The notes below the pieces were generated by a model. The model was not told the origin of the DNA. It was given only the letters and a program-made list of their open reading frames with translations, and ran no database searches. From positions 1 to 64,000 of the forward strand of contig CAYXNR010000005.1 of the NCBI GenBank assembly GCA_964466595.1: 64,000 nucleotides of DNA, written 5' to 3'. The DNA comes from JABDGC01 sp964466595. GTDB lineage: Bacteria; Pseudomonadota; Gammaproteobacteria; DSM-16500. How positions within the stretch are numbered: the first letter of the stretch is position 1; every line of letters starts with the position of its first letter. Both the position numbers and the translations under genes were made by a program. Positions 33,331-42,045 of the stretch are shown here, piece by piece.

Positions 33331-34634
33331 AATTAAAATTAGCTAAACTCTGGAACAGGGCTCAGTATTTTTATATCACAAAGATTTTGCCGCCCCCACA
33401 ACAAAACCTGCAAAATAAAGTGCTTATTTTTCTACCGACCGCCTCAACAACAACCGCTTCTTTACGAGCTGATTGGTTGATTGCTAATGCAGAGGGTGCT
33501 CCTTTACAAACTGTCATTGATGGCGAGCTCCTGCAATTTTCGCCTGCAGAAGAGGATGAAATTCTCGTTATTGTGCCTACTCACAGTATGCTGCTCACCC
33601 AAGCTACCCTTCCTCCGCTAAGCGCTTATCGCCTACAACAGGCCTTACCCTATGCCTTGGAAGAACAAGTTCTTGATGAACTAGACGAACTACATTTTGC
33701 ACCTGGCTCCTATCAAAGCCAAACAGGTCATTTACCCGTGGCTATTGTGAAAAAAACACAGCTGGAACAATGGCAGAAGATGTTGCAAAACCAGGGTATT
33801 CAAGCAAATCAGCTGATACCGGCTGTATTTACGCTTCCTTATGAAGAAAATAAATGGCAAGTGCTGATCGAAGAGAATACAGCTACGGTTCGCACGGGTC
33901 TCTATACGGGTTTTTGTTCAGAACTTGAAAATCTGGAAACGCTCTTGACTTTAAAATTAGGAGAAGAAGAGCAGGTTCCAGAGAAGCTTATTATTTATCA
34001 TGCTAAGAAAGAACATTTTCATTTTTCATCGCTTACTCTTCCTAGCGACACAAGCATCCTCAGCCCCAAACAAAGACTTTGTCTTGCGGCTGCCGCGCTC
34101 AATCAGGGGCCGACTCTCAATATTTTGCAAGGCGCTTATGCTTCCACACGCAAACATCGCATGCCGGAAAAAAATAAACGCGTCTTTCGTTTGGCCGCCC
34201 TTATTTTTTCTCTGTGGCTCGGCTTAATTGGTGTAAGCAAAATCACTTCGCTGTTGATCTTAACTATCGGACACCATCACTTGCAAAACCTCATCACCGC
34301 AACTTATCAAACTCATTTTCCACAAGAGAAACTGGGCTTTGATCCGAAAGCCCAGTTTGCAGCTAAATTGAAAAAAGCACTTGGAGAAAGCGAAAAAAAT
34401 CGTCTGTTTCAGCTGCTTGGTTATCTTGCTCGTAGTGCTTCGTCGATTCGAATCCAGAGTTTAACTTTTCAAAATAATCAACTGAACCTTGAATTGCTTG
34501 CTTCTTCCTTCGCAAGTCTGGATAATTTTATTCTGTCTTTAAAGGCACAGGGAATTGCAGTCAAACAACAAAACACCTCATTAGCTAATAATCAAGTCAA
34601 AGCTGTACTTTTTATTGAAGGTAAAACAGCATGA
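33327..34634 (+). CDS. gspL: Type II secretion inner-membrane protein GspL
   Basis: GspL anchors the GspE ATPase to the membrane. The 435-aa protein has a cytoplasmic actin-like domain (ILVIVPTHSMLLTQATLPPLSAYRLQQALPYALEEQVLDE), one membrane span near residues 288-310 (LAALIFSLWLGLIGV) and a small periplasmic ferredoxin-like domain at the end. It overlaps gspK and gspM by 4 bp each. Confidence 0.94.
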   Translation: MKLKLAKLWNRAQYFYITKILPPPQQNLQNKVLIFLPTASTTTASLRADWLIANAEGAPLQTVIDGELLQFSPAEEDEILVIVPTHSMLLTQATLPPLSAYRLQQALPYALEEQVLDELDELHFAPGSYQSQTGHLPVAIVKKTQLEQWQKMLQNQGIQANQLIPAVFTLPYEENKWQVLIEENTATVRTGLYTGFCSELENLETLLTLKLGEEEQVPEKLIIYHAKKEHFHFSSLTLPSDTSILSPKQRLCLAAAALNQGPTLNILQGAYASTRKHRMPEKNKRVFRLAALIFSLWLGLIGVSKITSLLILTIGHHHLQNLITATYQTHFPQEKLGFDPKAQFAAKLKKALGESEKNRLFQLLGYLARSASSIRIQSLTFQNNQLNLELLASSFASLDNFILSLKAQGIAVKQQNTSLANNQVKAVLFIEGKTA

Positions 34635-35290
34635 AATCTTTTTCAAAAAAAATGAAAATCTGGCTTGTAAAGGGCCTGGCCTGGTATCAAACTCTGTTTC
34701 ATCAACTGCTGACCCAGCTCAAACCCTATCAAAAAAAAATCTCTGCCTTGTGGCTCCCTCAGCAAGAAAAAATACTCCTTTCCGCAAGACCTCGACTGGC
34801 ACAATTGAAAACCCGCTGGCAAACCCTCGATTCTCGGGAAAAAAATATGCTTCTCGGCGGAGCCTTCATCACAAGCTTTCTTCTCTTTTATGCTCTGATT
34901 TGGTCTCCCTTTCATTCTCATCTCGAGCTCCTGCGCCAACAAATTCGTGCCGAGAAAAAAACAATCGCCTGGATGCAAGTGGCCAGTAAGCAACTTCAAG
35001 CACTGGAAGGTAGACAAAGTATGCCTTCCGCTAAGCTGCTTTCTGAGCGGATTAATCTTGTACAAGAAGATCTTCGTCAAACCAGGCTTAGCAAAAATAT
35101 CACGAGACTAACACAAAGCAGTAGCGATGAAATACGCTGTAGTTTTGATCGTGTTGATTTTGACACGCTGATTAAATGGTTAATCCCTTTTTCACAGCAA
35201 CATGATTTGACAGTGAAACAAGCCTCTGTGCGGAGATTGAATACTGTGGGCTTGGTGCAGGCGGAATTTGTTTTTCAAGTTGGGCATTAA
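34631..35290 (+). CDS. gspM: Type II secretion inner-membrane protein GspM
   Basis: GspM pairs with GspL in the inner-membrane platform. The 219-aa protein has an unusually long basic N-terminal part (about 75 residues before the span), a membrane span near residues 77-95 (LLGGAFITSFLLFYALIW), a coiled coil and a periplasmic ferredoxin-like domain. GspM usually has only about 15-20 residues before the span, so the extended cytoplasmic part is odd. It is the last gene of the operon; no gspN is present and no clear terminator follows. Confidence 0.88.
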   Translation: MKSFSKKMKIWLVKGLAWYQTLFHQLLTQLKPYQKKISALWLPQQEKILLSARPRLAQLKTRWQTLDSREKNMLLGGAFITSFLLFYALIWSPFHSHLELLRQQIRAEKKTIAWMQVASKQLQALEGRQSMPSAKLLSERINLVQEDLRQTRLSKNITRLTQSSSDEIRCSFDRVDFDTLIKWLIPFSQQHDLTVKQASVRRLNTVGLVQAEFVFQVGH

Positions 35291-35443
35291 AAGAAATCTC
35301 GTTCTTGTGGTGGAACATCTTTTCTGCCATCAGCAAAAAAGTCCTCAGGAAATTGAGAGAGAAGTATAAACGCTTTCGCAAGATTTTTAGGAATTTCCCT
35401 TAGAATAAAATCGTCATCCTGTTATGTGTATACCAATTTAACT

Positions 35444-35779
35444 TCAGAAATCAACGCCTATTTTAGCTTTCTGCATTGCTGCTAAAGCTTGCACTGCCGG
35501 CTGATAATGTTGATCGGCCGCCTTCTTAATCCAGAAACTTCCTGTTTCCGTATCGAGCGGCACGCCATAACCGTAATAGTACATATATCCAATGGCATAT
35601 TGGGCTTGTGCATTGCCTTCAATCGCTGGGGAAAGGAGTTGACGGAAAGCATCGCGATAATAACCGGCTTCAAAATTAGACTTACCCAGTTGTATTTCCT
35701 GGCTTGTTCGAAGCGAGGTGCAAGCTGTAAGCAGTAATACTAACAAAAGAATAAGTGGTTTTTTAAAACTGCGGTACAT
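35444..35779 (-). CDS. Small lipoprotein with Sel1-like (TPR) repeat
   Basis: The 111-aa protein has a signal peptide with lipobox LLTAC. A Sel1-type repeat follows: AEGNAQAQYAIGYMYYYGYGVPLDTETGSFW-type spacing, that is A.AQY.IG.MYY.G.GV then WI.KAADQ.Y.PA. Sel1 repeats mediate protein contacts. Its ATG shares a base with the gspC stop (TAATG), so it is translationally coupled to gspC. That coupling suggests a role at the secretion machine, perhaps as a pilotin-like partner (inference). Confidence 0.85.
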   Translation of the reverse strand: MYRSFKKPLILLLVLLLTACTSLRTSQEIQLGKSNFEAGYYRDAFRQLLSPAIEGNAQAQYAIGYMYYYGYGVPLDTETGSFWIKKAADQHYQPAVQALAAMQKAKIGVDF

Positions 35780-36285
35780 TAATTTATCCTCAATTTCGCT
35801 CGTTGCAAGGGCAAACGCTCGGAATGACCATTGTTATCTAAAATGACGGCATCTTTCTGGATGGCTGTAATTTTAACACCATCTAATAATACCTCTCCTA
35901 CTTGAAAAACTGTTCCGGTCTTGCCTCGCACTGAAATAATCACCTTTGAAAAAGAATTTTCTTCCTCTTCTGCCCCTTCTTGAATAATGCCGGTTAAAAG
36001 CAGCTGCGAACTCGTAATGGGCATGTAAGCCATATCGGGAGAATGATAGCCAAAGAGATGCGCTTGTGGGATAGAATCAATTAATTCCTGCAGCGGCGAA
36101 GCTTGATTTATTACACTTGCTCTTTCTGTCATCATAAAGGAAAGTTTGCTATCCGACCAAAAACCATTCAACAAGCTGGCCGTGCTCATCAGAACTAAAA
36201 TTGAAAATAAAGCTGCGACAGCAAGGCCGACACGAAAGCCTTGTTCTGAAGTTAAAAATAAGGATAGAATGCGGTTTAAGTTCAT
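35779..36285 (-). CDS. gspC: Type II secretion protein GspC, short form without PDZ
   Basis: GspC links the inner-membrane platform to the GspD secretin. The 168-aa protein has a cytoplasmic start, one membrane span (residues about 18-40) and a homology region: LFGYHSPDMAYMPITSSQLLLTGIIQ, KVIISVRGKTGTVFQVGEVLLDGVKITAIQKDAVILDNNGHSERLPL. The usual C-terminal PDZ or coiled-coil domain is absent; the family is usually about 270 aa. It lies opposite to gspG-M on the other strand, with the Sel1 lipoprotein directly downstream. Separate gspC loci are known in Legionella. Confidence 0.9.
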   Translation of the reverse strand: MNLNRILSLFLTSEQGFRVGLAVAALFSILVLMSTASLLNGFWSDSKLSFMMTERASVINQASPLQELIDSIPQAHLFGYHSPDMAYMPITSSQLLLTGIIQEGAEEEENSFSKVIISVRGKTGTVFQVGEVLLDGVKITAIQKDAVILDNNGHSERLPLQRAKLRIN

Positions 36286-36414
36286 AACAGCATTTGAAGC
36301 TAAAAATAATAAGAATGCCTATCATAGCTGAAAAAGCAGTATATTTCTAAGTAAAATAAAGACATTTTCTAAGCAGCTGATTTTTAGAACTATTCATAGC
36401 CACTGAGCCCCTAC

Positions 36415-36442
36415 TTTGCTCACTAGATAATTTCGATATAAT
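36415..36442 (+). promoter_or_regulatory. Putative promoter for the PH-domain gene
   Basis: A perfect TATAAT (36437-36442) lies 31 bp before the ATG, with a weak -35 TTTGCT at 36415-36420 and a 16-bp spacer. It is in the space between the divergent gspC and PH-domain genes. Confidence 0.4.
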
Positions 36443-36472
36443 GGACAGATTAAATTAAGCAAAAGGTCTCAC

Positions 36473-36955
36473 ATGTCAAACCTCAACAAAATCCTCAGGC
36501 CTAATGAAACCCTTTCTTTTCATACCAAAAAGAGTTTTATTATTTTCAGCACACCTATTATATGGACGATGCTCACTTTTTTCTTTTTGATGCGCACTGA
36601 TCCTTTTCTAGCTGGTTTTTCTGGTCTTCCCTTGATCAATAGCCTTGCTCATCTTGCTTGGCTTCCCGGCTTGATTGCAATTTTTTATTGGTTAAATCAG
36701 AGTCTTGTATATCTTACTTCTGATTTTATAATTACCGATCAGAGGGTCATTATGCGTGAGGGTTTTTTCTCTCGACATTCAACTGAAACGCGTCTTGCAG
36801 CTATTGCGGAAATTAAAGTGGATCAGAGTTTATTGGGAAGATTGATGAATTTTGGCAGTATTAGGATTAATAGCTTTGGAGGAGGTGCAGAAGTTTTTGC
36901 TGATATTAATGCGCCTTATGATTTTCAGAGAAAGGTTTCTGAAAAAATAGGGTGA
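36473..36955 (+). CDS. Membrane protein with bacterial PH domain (DUF304/bPH2)
   Basis: The 160-aa protein has two membrane spans (about residues 20-40 and 57-80). A bPH2 domain follows: LTSDFIITDQRVIMREGFFSRHSTETRLAAIAEIKVDQSLLGRLMNFGSIRINSFGG-type pattern, with the usual T..R...R.G and I..I.VDQS.LGR steps. The function is unknown; the family sits at the membrane and may help resist stress. AAAGG precedes the ATG. It is a single gene facing trpS tail to tail. Confidence 0.88.
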   Translation: MSNLNKILRPNETLSFHTKKSFIIFSTPIIWTMLTFFFLMRTDPFLAGFSGLPLINSLAHLAWLPGLIAIFYWLNQSLVYLTSDFIITDQRVIMREGFFSRHSTETRLAAIAEIKVDQSLLGRLMNFGSIRINSFGGGAEVFADINAPYDFQRKVSEKIG

Positions 36956-37012
36956 GGGGCTAGGCGTCGCAATTCACCTTATACTCAGACTGCAGCGCAA
37001 TAAGGGATTTTT

Positions 37013-38086
37013 TTAATATTGCTGCTGCATAGCAGCTTTCGCTAATTTTACTGTTTCATTCGCCACCGCCTGCGCCTTCTCTGTCCCCTCGCGCAAAATA
37101 GTGAGTGCCTGATCCAGATTTTTTTCATAGCTTAGACGTCTTTGTCGAAAAGGTTCAATCAAATTCACTAAGACTTCGATCAATCTTTTTTTACATTCAA
37201 CATCACCAATGCTCCCTTCACGATAACGCTGCTCTGCTTCTTTTACCCAGGCTTGATCTGGATTAAAGGTTTCATGAAAAATCCACAAGGGATTATTTTC
37301 AATGGTACCCGGATCCGTCGCTTTCAGGCGTTTAGGATCGGTATACATGGATTTGACCTTTTTAGCGATGGTGTCAGGATCATCGCTTAAAAAGATAGCA
37401 TTATGAAGTGACTTCGACATTTTCAGCAACTTGCCCTCAGCATTCGGCGGCCCAATACCAACCAAGCGGCGAGAGCGGCCTAATTTAGTCTCGATAATGG
37501 GAAATAAGCCTCCTTGCGCAAGCTGTTCCTGATCTTTCGTCTCTGGATCGACTCCGCAGTATAATTGATTAAAACGCCTGGCAAGCTCTCTCGTCATTTC
37601 CAGATGAGGCGCCTGATCCTCTCCCACTGGTACCACCTCTGGACGAAAAGCCAAGATATCAGCGACTTGTCCAACGGGATACAGTAAAAATCCAAAGGAA
37701 TAATTATCACCGAGCCCTTTATCACGAATTTCATCCTTGATAGTGGGATTGCGCATGAGACGCGGGAAAGGAAGAAGCATACTAAAGAAAAAGGTTAGCT
37801 CGGCAATGGCAGAAACATCCGATTGTAAAAAAATGGTACTGCGTGTCGGATCGATACCGACAGCTAAATAGTCGAGCAAGATATCGATGACACTTTGGTG
37901 AATCTCGGCCGGCTTATCCGCACGGGTGGTAAAGGCATGGACATTGGCAATCAAGAAATAGCAATCATAAGTCTTCTGCATGAGAAGGCGGTTTTCGACT
38001 GAACCGACCCAATGGCCTAAGTGAAGACGTCCTGTAGGAGTATCTCCCGTTAAAAGACGAGGTTTCGTGAGTTTTATCTTGCTCAT
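37013..38086 (-). CDS. trpS: Tryptophanyl-tRNA synthetase
   Basis: TrpS charges tRNA-Trp. The 357-aa class I enzyme shows GDTPTGRLHLGHWVGS (TxGxxHLGH, the HIGH signature), PVGQVADILAF with the adenylate region, VPVGEDQAPHLEMTRELARRFN and the KMSKS loop in LLKMSKSLHNAI. It is somewhat longer than E. coli TrpS (334 aa), with the extra residues in the middle and at the C-terminus. It lies between the PH-domain gene and the divergent rpe. Confidence 0.96.
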   Translation of the reverse strand: MSKIKLTKPRLLTGDTPTGRLHLGHWVGSVENRLLMQKTYDCYFLIANVHAFTTRADKPAEIHQSVIDILLDYLAVGIDPTRSTIFLQSDVSAIAELTFFFSMLLPFPRLMRNPTIKDEIRDKGLGDNYSFGFLLYPVGQVADILAFRPEVVPVGEDQAPHLEMTRELARRFNQLYCGVDPETKDQEQLAQGGLFPIIETKLGRSRRLVGIGPPNAEGKLLKMSKSLHNAIFLSDDPDTIAKKVKSMYTDPKRLKATDPGTIENNPLWIFHETFNPDQAWVKEAEQRYREGSIGDVECKKRLIEVLVNLIEPFRQRRLSYEKNLDQALTILREGTEKAQAVANETVKLAKAAMQQQY

Positions 38087-38185
38087 GTTTTTTGATGCTT
38101 TTATATGAGGAGGAAGGAATCTATGTTGGCATTTAATTTAAAATTGTCAAGCTCAACCTGAGTCGATTTGTTGTTGATTATATTG

Positions 38186-38191
38186 TATAAT
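38186..38191 (+). promoter_or_regulatory. Putative -10 element for rpe
   Basis: A consensus TATAAT stands 27 bp before the rpe ATG in the AT-rich space between divergent trpS and rpe. No good -35 is seen at the right spacing, so the promoter call is weak. Confidence 0.3.
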
Positions 38192-38217
38192 TAAATCTGA
38201 ACTGAAAGAGATCATTC

Positions 38218-38889
38218 ATGTCTTATTCTATTGCACCCTCTCTCTTAGCAGCAAATTGGGCCGCCCTAGGCGCTGAAGCCACAGCGGTCCTGTCGGCGGG
38301 CGCTGATCTTTTGCACCTCGATGTCATGGATAATCATTATGTTCCTAATCTCACTGCCGGGCCTATCGTTTGTGAGGCGCTGCGCAAGCATGGAATTCAA
38401 GCGCCGATTGATGTTCATCTCATGACTAAACCCGTTGATCGCCTCATCACAGAATTTGCCAAAGCAGGCGCTACCAGCATCAGCTTTCATCCTGAGGCTT
38501 CGGAGCATGTCGATCGCAGTCTGGATTTAATTCACAAGCATCATTGCCAAGCAGGCCTTGCTCTGAATCCTGCGACCACACTCGCTTGTTTGGAATATGT
38601 TCTAGATAAAATAGATTTCCTGCTAATCATGTCCGTCAACCCTGGCTTTGGCGGCCAAAGCTTTATTCCTGCTACTTTGGATAAAATTAGAAAAGCACGA
38701 ATGCTCATTCAGCAAAGTGGAAGGAAGATTCACCTAGGGGTAGATGGCGGCATTAAACTTGAGAATATCCGTCAAGTCGCAGAGGCTGGCGCAGATACTT
38801 TTGTGGTTGGCTCAGGTTTGTTTCATAAAAAAGATTACAAGAAAATTATCACTGAATTACGCGCTGAATTAAACCGAGTTAAACCATGA
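38218..38889 (+). CDS. rpe: Ribulose-phosphate 3-epimerase
   Basis: Rpe interconverts ribulose 5-phosphate and xylulose 5-phosphate in the pentose phosphate pathway. The 223-aa TIM barrel has IAPSLLAANWAALG, LHLDVMDNHYVPNLTAGP with the metal and catalytic Asp, PIDVHLMTKPV, ISFHPEAS, MSVNPGFGGQSF and LGVDGGI. It is full length. It overlaps the VOC gene by 4 bp (ATGA). rpiA, the other ribulose 5-phosphate enzyme, lies just downstream on the opposite strand. Confidence 0.97.
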   Translation: MSYSIAPSLLAANWAALGAEATAVLSAGADLLHLDVMDNHYVPNLTAGPIVCEALRKHGIQAPIDVHLMTKPVDRLITEFAKAGATSISFHPEASEHVDRSLDLIHKHHCQAGLALNPATTLACLEYVLDKIDFLLIMSVNPGFGGQSFIPATLDKIRKARMLIQQSGRKIHLGVDGGIKLENIRQVAEAGADTFVVGSGLFHKKDYKKIITELRAELNRVKP

Positions 38890-39308
38890 CAACTGTTTCC
38901 CACAAACCGCCTGGCACTTTGGGTCTGCGGCATCTTGCCCTTCAGGTAAAAAATCTTGAAGCCTGCGAACATTTTTATACGAAATTACTAGGTATGCAGC
39001 TTGTCTGGCGACCGGATAGCGATAATATCTACCTATCCTCCGGCACTGACAATCTAGCCTTGCATCGCGCAGCACTCAATTTTGAACCGAGCCGGCATCA
39101 GCATTTAGATCATCTGGGATTTTTTGTAAAAGAAAAAACAGAGGTTGATGCTTGGCATGATTATTTAAGTGCTGAAGGAGTCACGATTCAGGCAAAACCC
39201 AAGGATCATCGCGATGGTACCCGGAGTTTTTATTGCGTGGATCCAGATGGGAATGTTGTTCAATTGATTTGGATACCGGAGATGGATCCTTCGCTGCGCT
39301 CAGGATGA
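38886..39308 (+). CDS. VOC-family (glyoxalase/bleomycin resistance-like) protein
   Basis: This 140-aa metal-binding VOC-fold protein has two beta-alpha-beta-beta-beta units: LRHLALQVKNLEACEHFYTKLLGMQLVW, then HLDHLGFFVKEKTEVDAWHDYL and FYCVDPDGNVVQLIWIPE. The candidate metal ligands are the early His, the His of HLDHLGF and the late Glu. The substrate is unknown. It overlaps rpe by 4 bp and is probably co-translated. The last residues, MDPSLRSG and the stop, are encoded by a copy of the genome's CTTCGCTGCGCTCAGGATGA repeat, so the original C-terminus may have been altered. Confidence 0.88.
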   Translation: MTTVSHKPPGTLGLRHLALQVKNLEACEHFYTKLLGMQLVWRPDSDNIYLSSGTDNLALHRAALNFEPSRHQHLDHLGFFVKEKTEVDAWHDYLSAEGVTIQAKPKDHRDGTRSFYCVDPDGNVVQLIWIPEMDPSLRSG

Positions 39309-39377
39309 CAGCAACATTCGCTTAGGATGACGGCAACATTCGCTTAGGATGACAGCAATATTCGCTTAGGATGACAA
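39287..39377. repeat. Repeat end plus 22-bp tandem units
   Basis: GATCCTTCGCTGCGCTCAGG (39283-39304), identical to the right arm of the dispersed 94-bp repeat, runs into three 22-bp units. They lie at 39302-39323, 39324-39345 and 39346-39367, and a partial fourth ends at 39377. Each unit is AGGATGACRGCAAYATTCGC plus TT. The array fills the space between the convergent VOC and rpiA genes and includes the VOC stop codon. Confidence 0.85.
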
Positions 39378-39380
39378 GAA

Positions 39381-40118
39381 TCAATATTTCTCCACCCCTT
39401 CTACCGTTCCCATCAATACCAAATCTGCTGTTCTCTGCGCAAAAATACCGTTTTCGACAACGCCGGTGATATGATTTATTTTCTTCTCTAACTCAACTGG
39501 ATCCAAAATTTTGAGATTATAAACATCGAGAATGACATGGCCATTGTCGGTGATAAAGCCTTCTCGATAAACAGGCTCACCGCCGAGCTTAACTAATTGT
39601 CTAGCAACATAGCTTCTGGACATGGGGATCACTTCGACTGGAACGGGAAAGGTTCCTAAGAGGTCCACTTGCTTGGACTGATCGATAATACAAATAAATT
39701 TTTCTGCCGCTGAAGCAATAATTTTTTCACGGGTTAAGGCACCGCCGCCGCCCTTAATTAAGCGCTTAAAAGGTCCGACTTCATCTGCTCCGTCTACATA
39801 GAGGGGAAGATGGGCAGCCGCGTTTAAATCAAGCAGCGGAATGCCAAGGGCCTGAATTTTTCTTGCTGTCGCTTCGGAACTCGCAACCACGCCTTCTATT
39901 TTACCTTTGACGGTTTGTAAAGCCTCAATAAAAAAATCAATAGTGGAACCGGTACCAACACCGAGAATCATGTCGTCCTCAAGATAAGGAAGAGCAGCTA
40001 AGGCTGCGGCCTGCTTCATTTTATCTTGCGCTTCTTTTAACAAGCCCTCTTTCTTAAATACTTTTCCAACCATTTCCTTCATTTTTTCTGCGGCGTGCTT
40101 GATCGTTTCATTTGTCAT
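39381..40118 (-). CDS. rpiA: Ribose-5-phosphate isomerase A, with N-terminal extension
   Basis: RpiA interconverts ribose 5-phosphate and ribulose 5-phosphate. The 245-aa protein has the full domain: ILGVGTGSTIDFFIEAL, VVASSEATARKIQALGIPLLDLNAA, YVDGADEVGPFKRLIKGGGGALTREKI and VEVIPMSRSYVARQLVKLGG. It begins with about 27 extra residues, rich in Lys and Met, before the usual LKEAQDKMKQAAAL start. A ribosome site AAGGAAG sits 4 bases before the first ATG, so the extension looks real. hslU ends 11 bp upstream on the same strand, so it may be read with hslVU. Confidence 0.95.
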   Translation of the reverse strand: MTNETIKHAAEKMKEMVGKVFKKEGLLKEAQDKMKQAAALAALPYLEDDMILGVGTGSTIDFFIEALQTVKGKIEGVVASSEATARKIQALGIPLLDLNAAAHLPLYVDGADEVGPFKRLIKGGGGALTREKIIASAAEKFICIIDQSKQVDLLGTFPVPVEVIPMSRSYVARQLVKLGGEPVYREGFITDNGHVILDVYNLKILDPVELEKKINHITGVVENGIFAQRTADLVLMGTVEGVEKY

Positions 40119-40129
40119 GACTCTTCCTT

Positions 40130-41461
40130 TTAAAGTATATATCCTGCCAAATCTTCGTCTTTCACTAAGTGTTGCAAGCGCGCATCCACATAGGCAGCAT
40201 CGATCACAACGCCTTTTCCCGGCATATCTGAGGCTGTAAAGGAAATTTCTTCTAAGAGTTTTTCAATCACCGTATGCAAACGACGTGCACCAATATTTTC
40301 GACACGCTCATTCACATGCCAAGCAATTTCTGCAATCCGTCTTACACCATCCGGCATAAAAGTTAAGGACACCTGTTCTGTTGCTAAGAGAGCGGTATAT
40401 TGCTCTGTCAAAGAAGATTCCGGCTCTGTCAGAATACGGACAAAATCATCTGTGGTCAGAGATTTGAGCTCCACTCGAATGGGTACACGACCCTGCAACT
40501 CTGGAATTAAATCAGAGGGCTTCGAATAGTGAAAGGCTCCAGAGGCAATAAATAAAATGTGATCCGTACGCACCATGCCATATTTAGTAGAAACGGTGGA
40601 TCCTTCGATCAGGGGTAGCAAATCACGCTGCACGCCTTCGCGTGAAACATCAGCGCCGCTATGTTCGCCACGTCGTGTAATTTTGTCAATTTCATCGATA
40701 AAAATAATGCCATTTTGTTCAACACTTTCAACGGTTGCCGCTTTTATTTTTTCATCATCTATCAATTTGGCAGCTTCATCTTCTCTTAAAAGACGTCGCG
40801 CTTCAGAAATTTTTAACTTGCGTAGTTTCTTACGATCTGAAGCCAAATTATGAAACATGCTTTGTAATTGATTAGTCATCTCTTCCATGCCAGGAGGGGC
40901 CATGATTTCGACGCCAAAGGCTGTCGCTGACACTTCTACTTCAATTTCTTTATCTTCTAAGCTTCCTTCACGCAGTTTATTACGAAAAACTTGGCGAGTT
41001 GCTGAATCTGGTTTAGGTTCATGTGGTTCGCCCACAAAAGAGCGCGGAGAGGGCAGGAGTGCATCGAGGATACGTTCTTCGGTTGCCTCTTCGGCAAGTG
41101 AGCGCACCTTTTCAACCTCTCTTTCTCGTAGCATCTTAAAAGCCATGTCAACCAAATCACGAATAATTGATTCAACATCGCGACCCACATAGCCAACTTC
41201 CGTAAACTTCGTCGCTTCTACTTTGATAAAGGGCGCATCGACTAATTTAGCCAAACGCCGAGCGATTTCTGTTTTGCCGACACCGGTTGGCCCAATCATG
41301 AGAATATTTTTGGGCATGATTTCATCGCGCAAGGGATTGTCTAATTGCATACGACGCCAACGGTTACGTACTGCAATTGCGACAGCGCGTTTAGCATCTG
41401 CTTGACCAATAATATGTTTATCTAATTCACTGACTGTTTCACGGGGAATCATGACTGGCAT
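40130..41461 (-). CDS. hslU: ATP-dependent protease ATPase subunit HslU
   Basis: HslU unfolds proteins and feeds them to HslV. It has PRETVSELDKHIIGQADAKRAVAIAVRNRWRRMQL at the start, Walker A GPTGVGKTE, ATKFTEVGYVGRDVESIIRDL with the pore GYVG, and Walker B FIDEIDKI. It ends AGYIL, matching the C-terminal tail that docks into HslV (E. coli DLSRFIL). The start is ATG 41461 (MPVMIPRETV), where homologues begin; the open frame extends 20 codons upstream into hslV. It has 443 aa, the usual length. Confidence 0.96.
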   Translation of the reverse strand: MPVMIPRETVSELDKHIIGQADAKRAVAIAVRNRWRRMQLDNPLRDEIMPKNILMIGPTGVGKTEIARRLAKLVDAPFIKVEATKFTEVGYVGRDVESIIRDLVDMAFKMLREREVEKVRSLAEEATEERILDALLPSPRSFVGEPHEPKPDSATRQVFRNKLREGSLEDKEIEVEVSATAFGVEIMAPPGMEEMTNQLQSMFHNLASDRKKLRKLKISEARRLLREDEAAKLIDDEKIKAATVESVEQNGIIFIDEIDKITRRGEHSGADVSREGVQRDLLPLIEGSTVSTKYGMVRTDHILFIASGAFHYSKPSDLIPELQGRVPIRVELKSLTTDDFVRILTEPESSLTEQYTALLATEQVSLTFMPDGVRRIAEIAWHVNERVENIGARRLHTVIEKLLEEISFTASDMPGKGVVIDAAYVDARLQHLVKDEDLAGYIL

Positions 41462-41472
41462 GGGAATATTCT

Positions 41473-42012
41473 CTAAGTCTTGAGGGTTTCTATAGTAAAA
41501 CTTTGATTGGTAAAAACACAAATATCAGCCGCGATGGTCAGCGATTTTTCTACAATTTCTTTGGCATTGAGTGTGGTATTTTCAAGTAAAGCTTGGGCAG
41601 CTGATTTTGCATAAAAGCCGCCTGAGCCAATGGCCATGAGCCCTTCTTCGGGTTCAATGACATCCCCAAGCCCCGTAATAATAAGCGAGGCTTTGGTATC
41701 GGCCACAATCAACATCGCTTCCAAGCGACGTAAAATACGATCACTACGCCAGTCTTTAGCAAGCTCGACTGCCGCGCGTAACAAATTGCCCTGATAGGTT
41801 TCTAATTTGGATTCAAAACGTTCGAATAAGGTAAAGGCATCCGCTGTACCGCCAGCAAAACCAGCTAGCACTTTTTCATTGTAAAGACGACGCACCTTCC
41901 TGGCATTCGCTTTTATAATGGTATTGCCCAAGCTGACCTGGCCATCGCCACCAACAGCCACCATGTCCTTACATCTGACTGATAAAATTGTAGTTCCGTG
42001 TAGGCCTTTCAA
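41473..42012 (-). CDS. hslV: ATP-dependent protease peptidase subunit HslV
   Basis: HslV is the threonine peptidase of the HslUV protease. The 179-aa protein starts MKGLHGTTILSVR, so a six-residue propeptide would be removed to expose Thr7, equivalent to Thr2 of E. coli. GGDGQVSLGNTI, NARKVRRLYNEKVLAGFAGGTADAFTLFERFE and MAIGSGGFYAKSAAQALLE are all present. It lies 11 bp upstream of hslU, the conserved order. Confidence 0.97.
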   Translation of the reverse strand: MKGLHGTTILSVRCKDMVAVGGDGQVSLGNTIIKANARKVRRLYNEKVLAGFAGGTADAFTLFERFESKLETYQGNLLRAAVELAKDWRSDRILRRLEAMLIVADTKASLIITGLGDVIEPEEGLMAIGSGGFYAKSAAQALLENTTLNAKEIVEKSLTIAADICVFTNQSFTIETLKT

Positions 42013-42045
42013 GATTCAGACTCCTCTAATTCATGATCTTTTATC

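Noticed and set aside
36956..37012. CCTTAT...ATAAGG stem followed by seven T after the PH-domain gene
   Set aside because: The stem is only six base pairs with a long loop, too weak to call a terminator with confidence.
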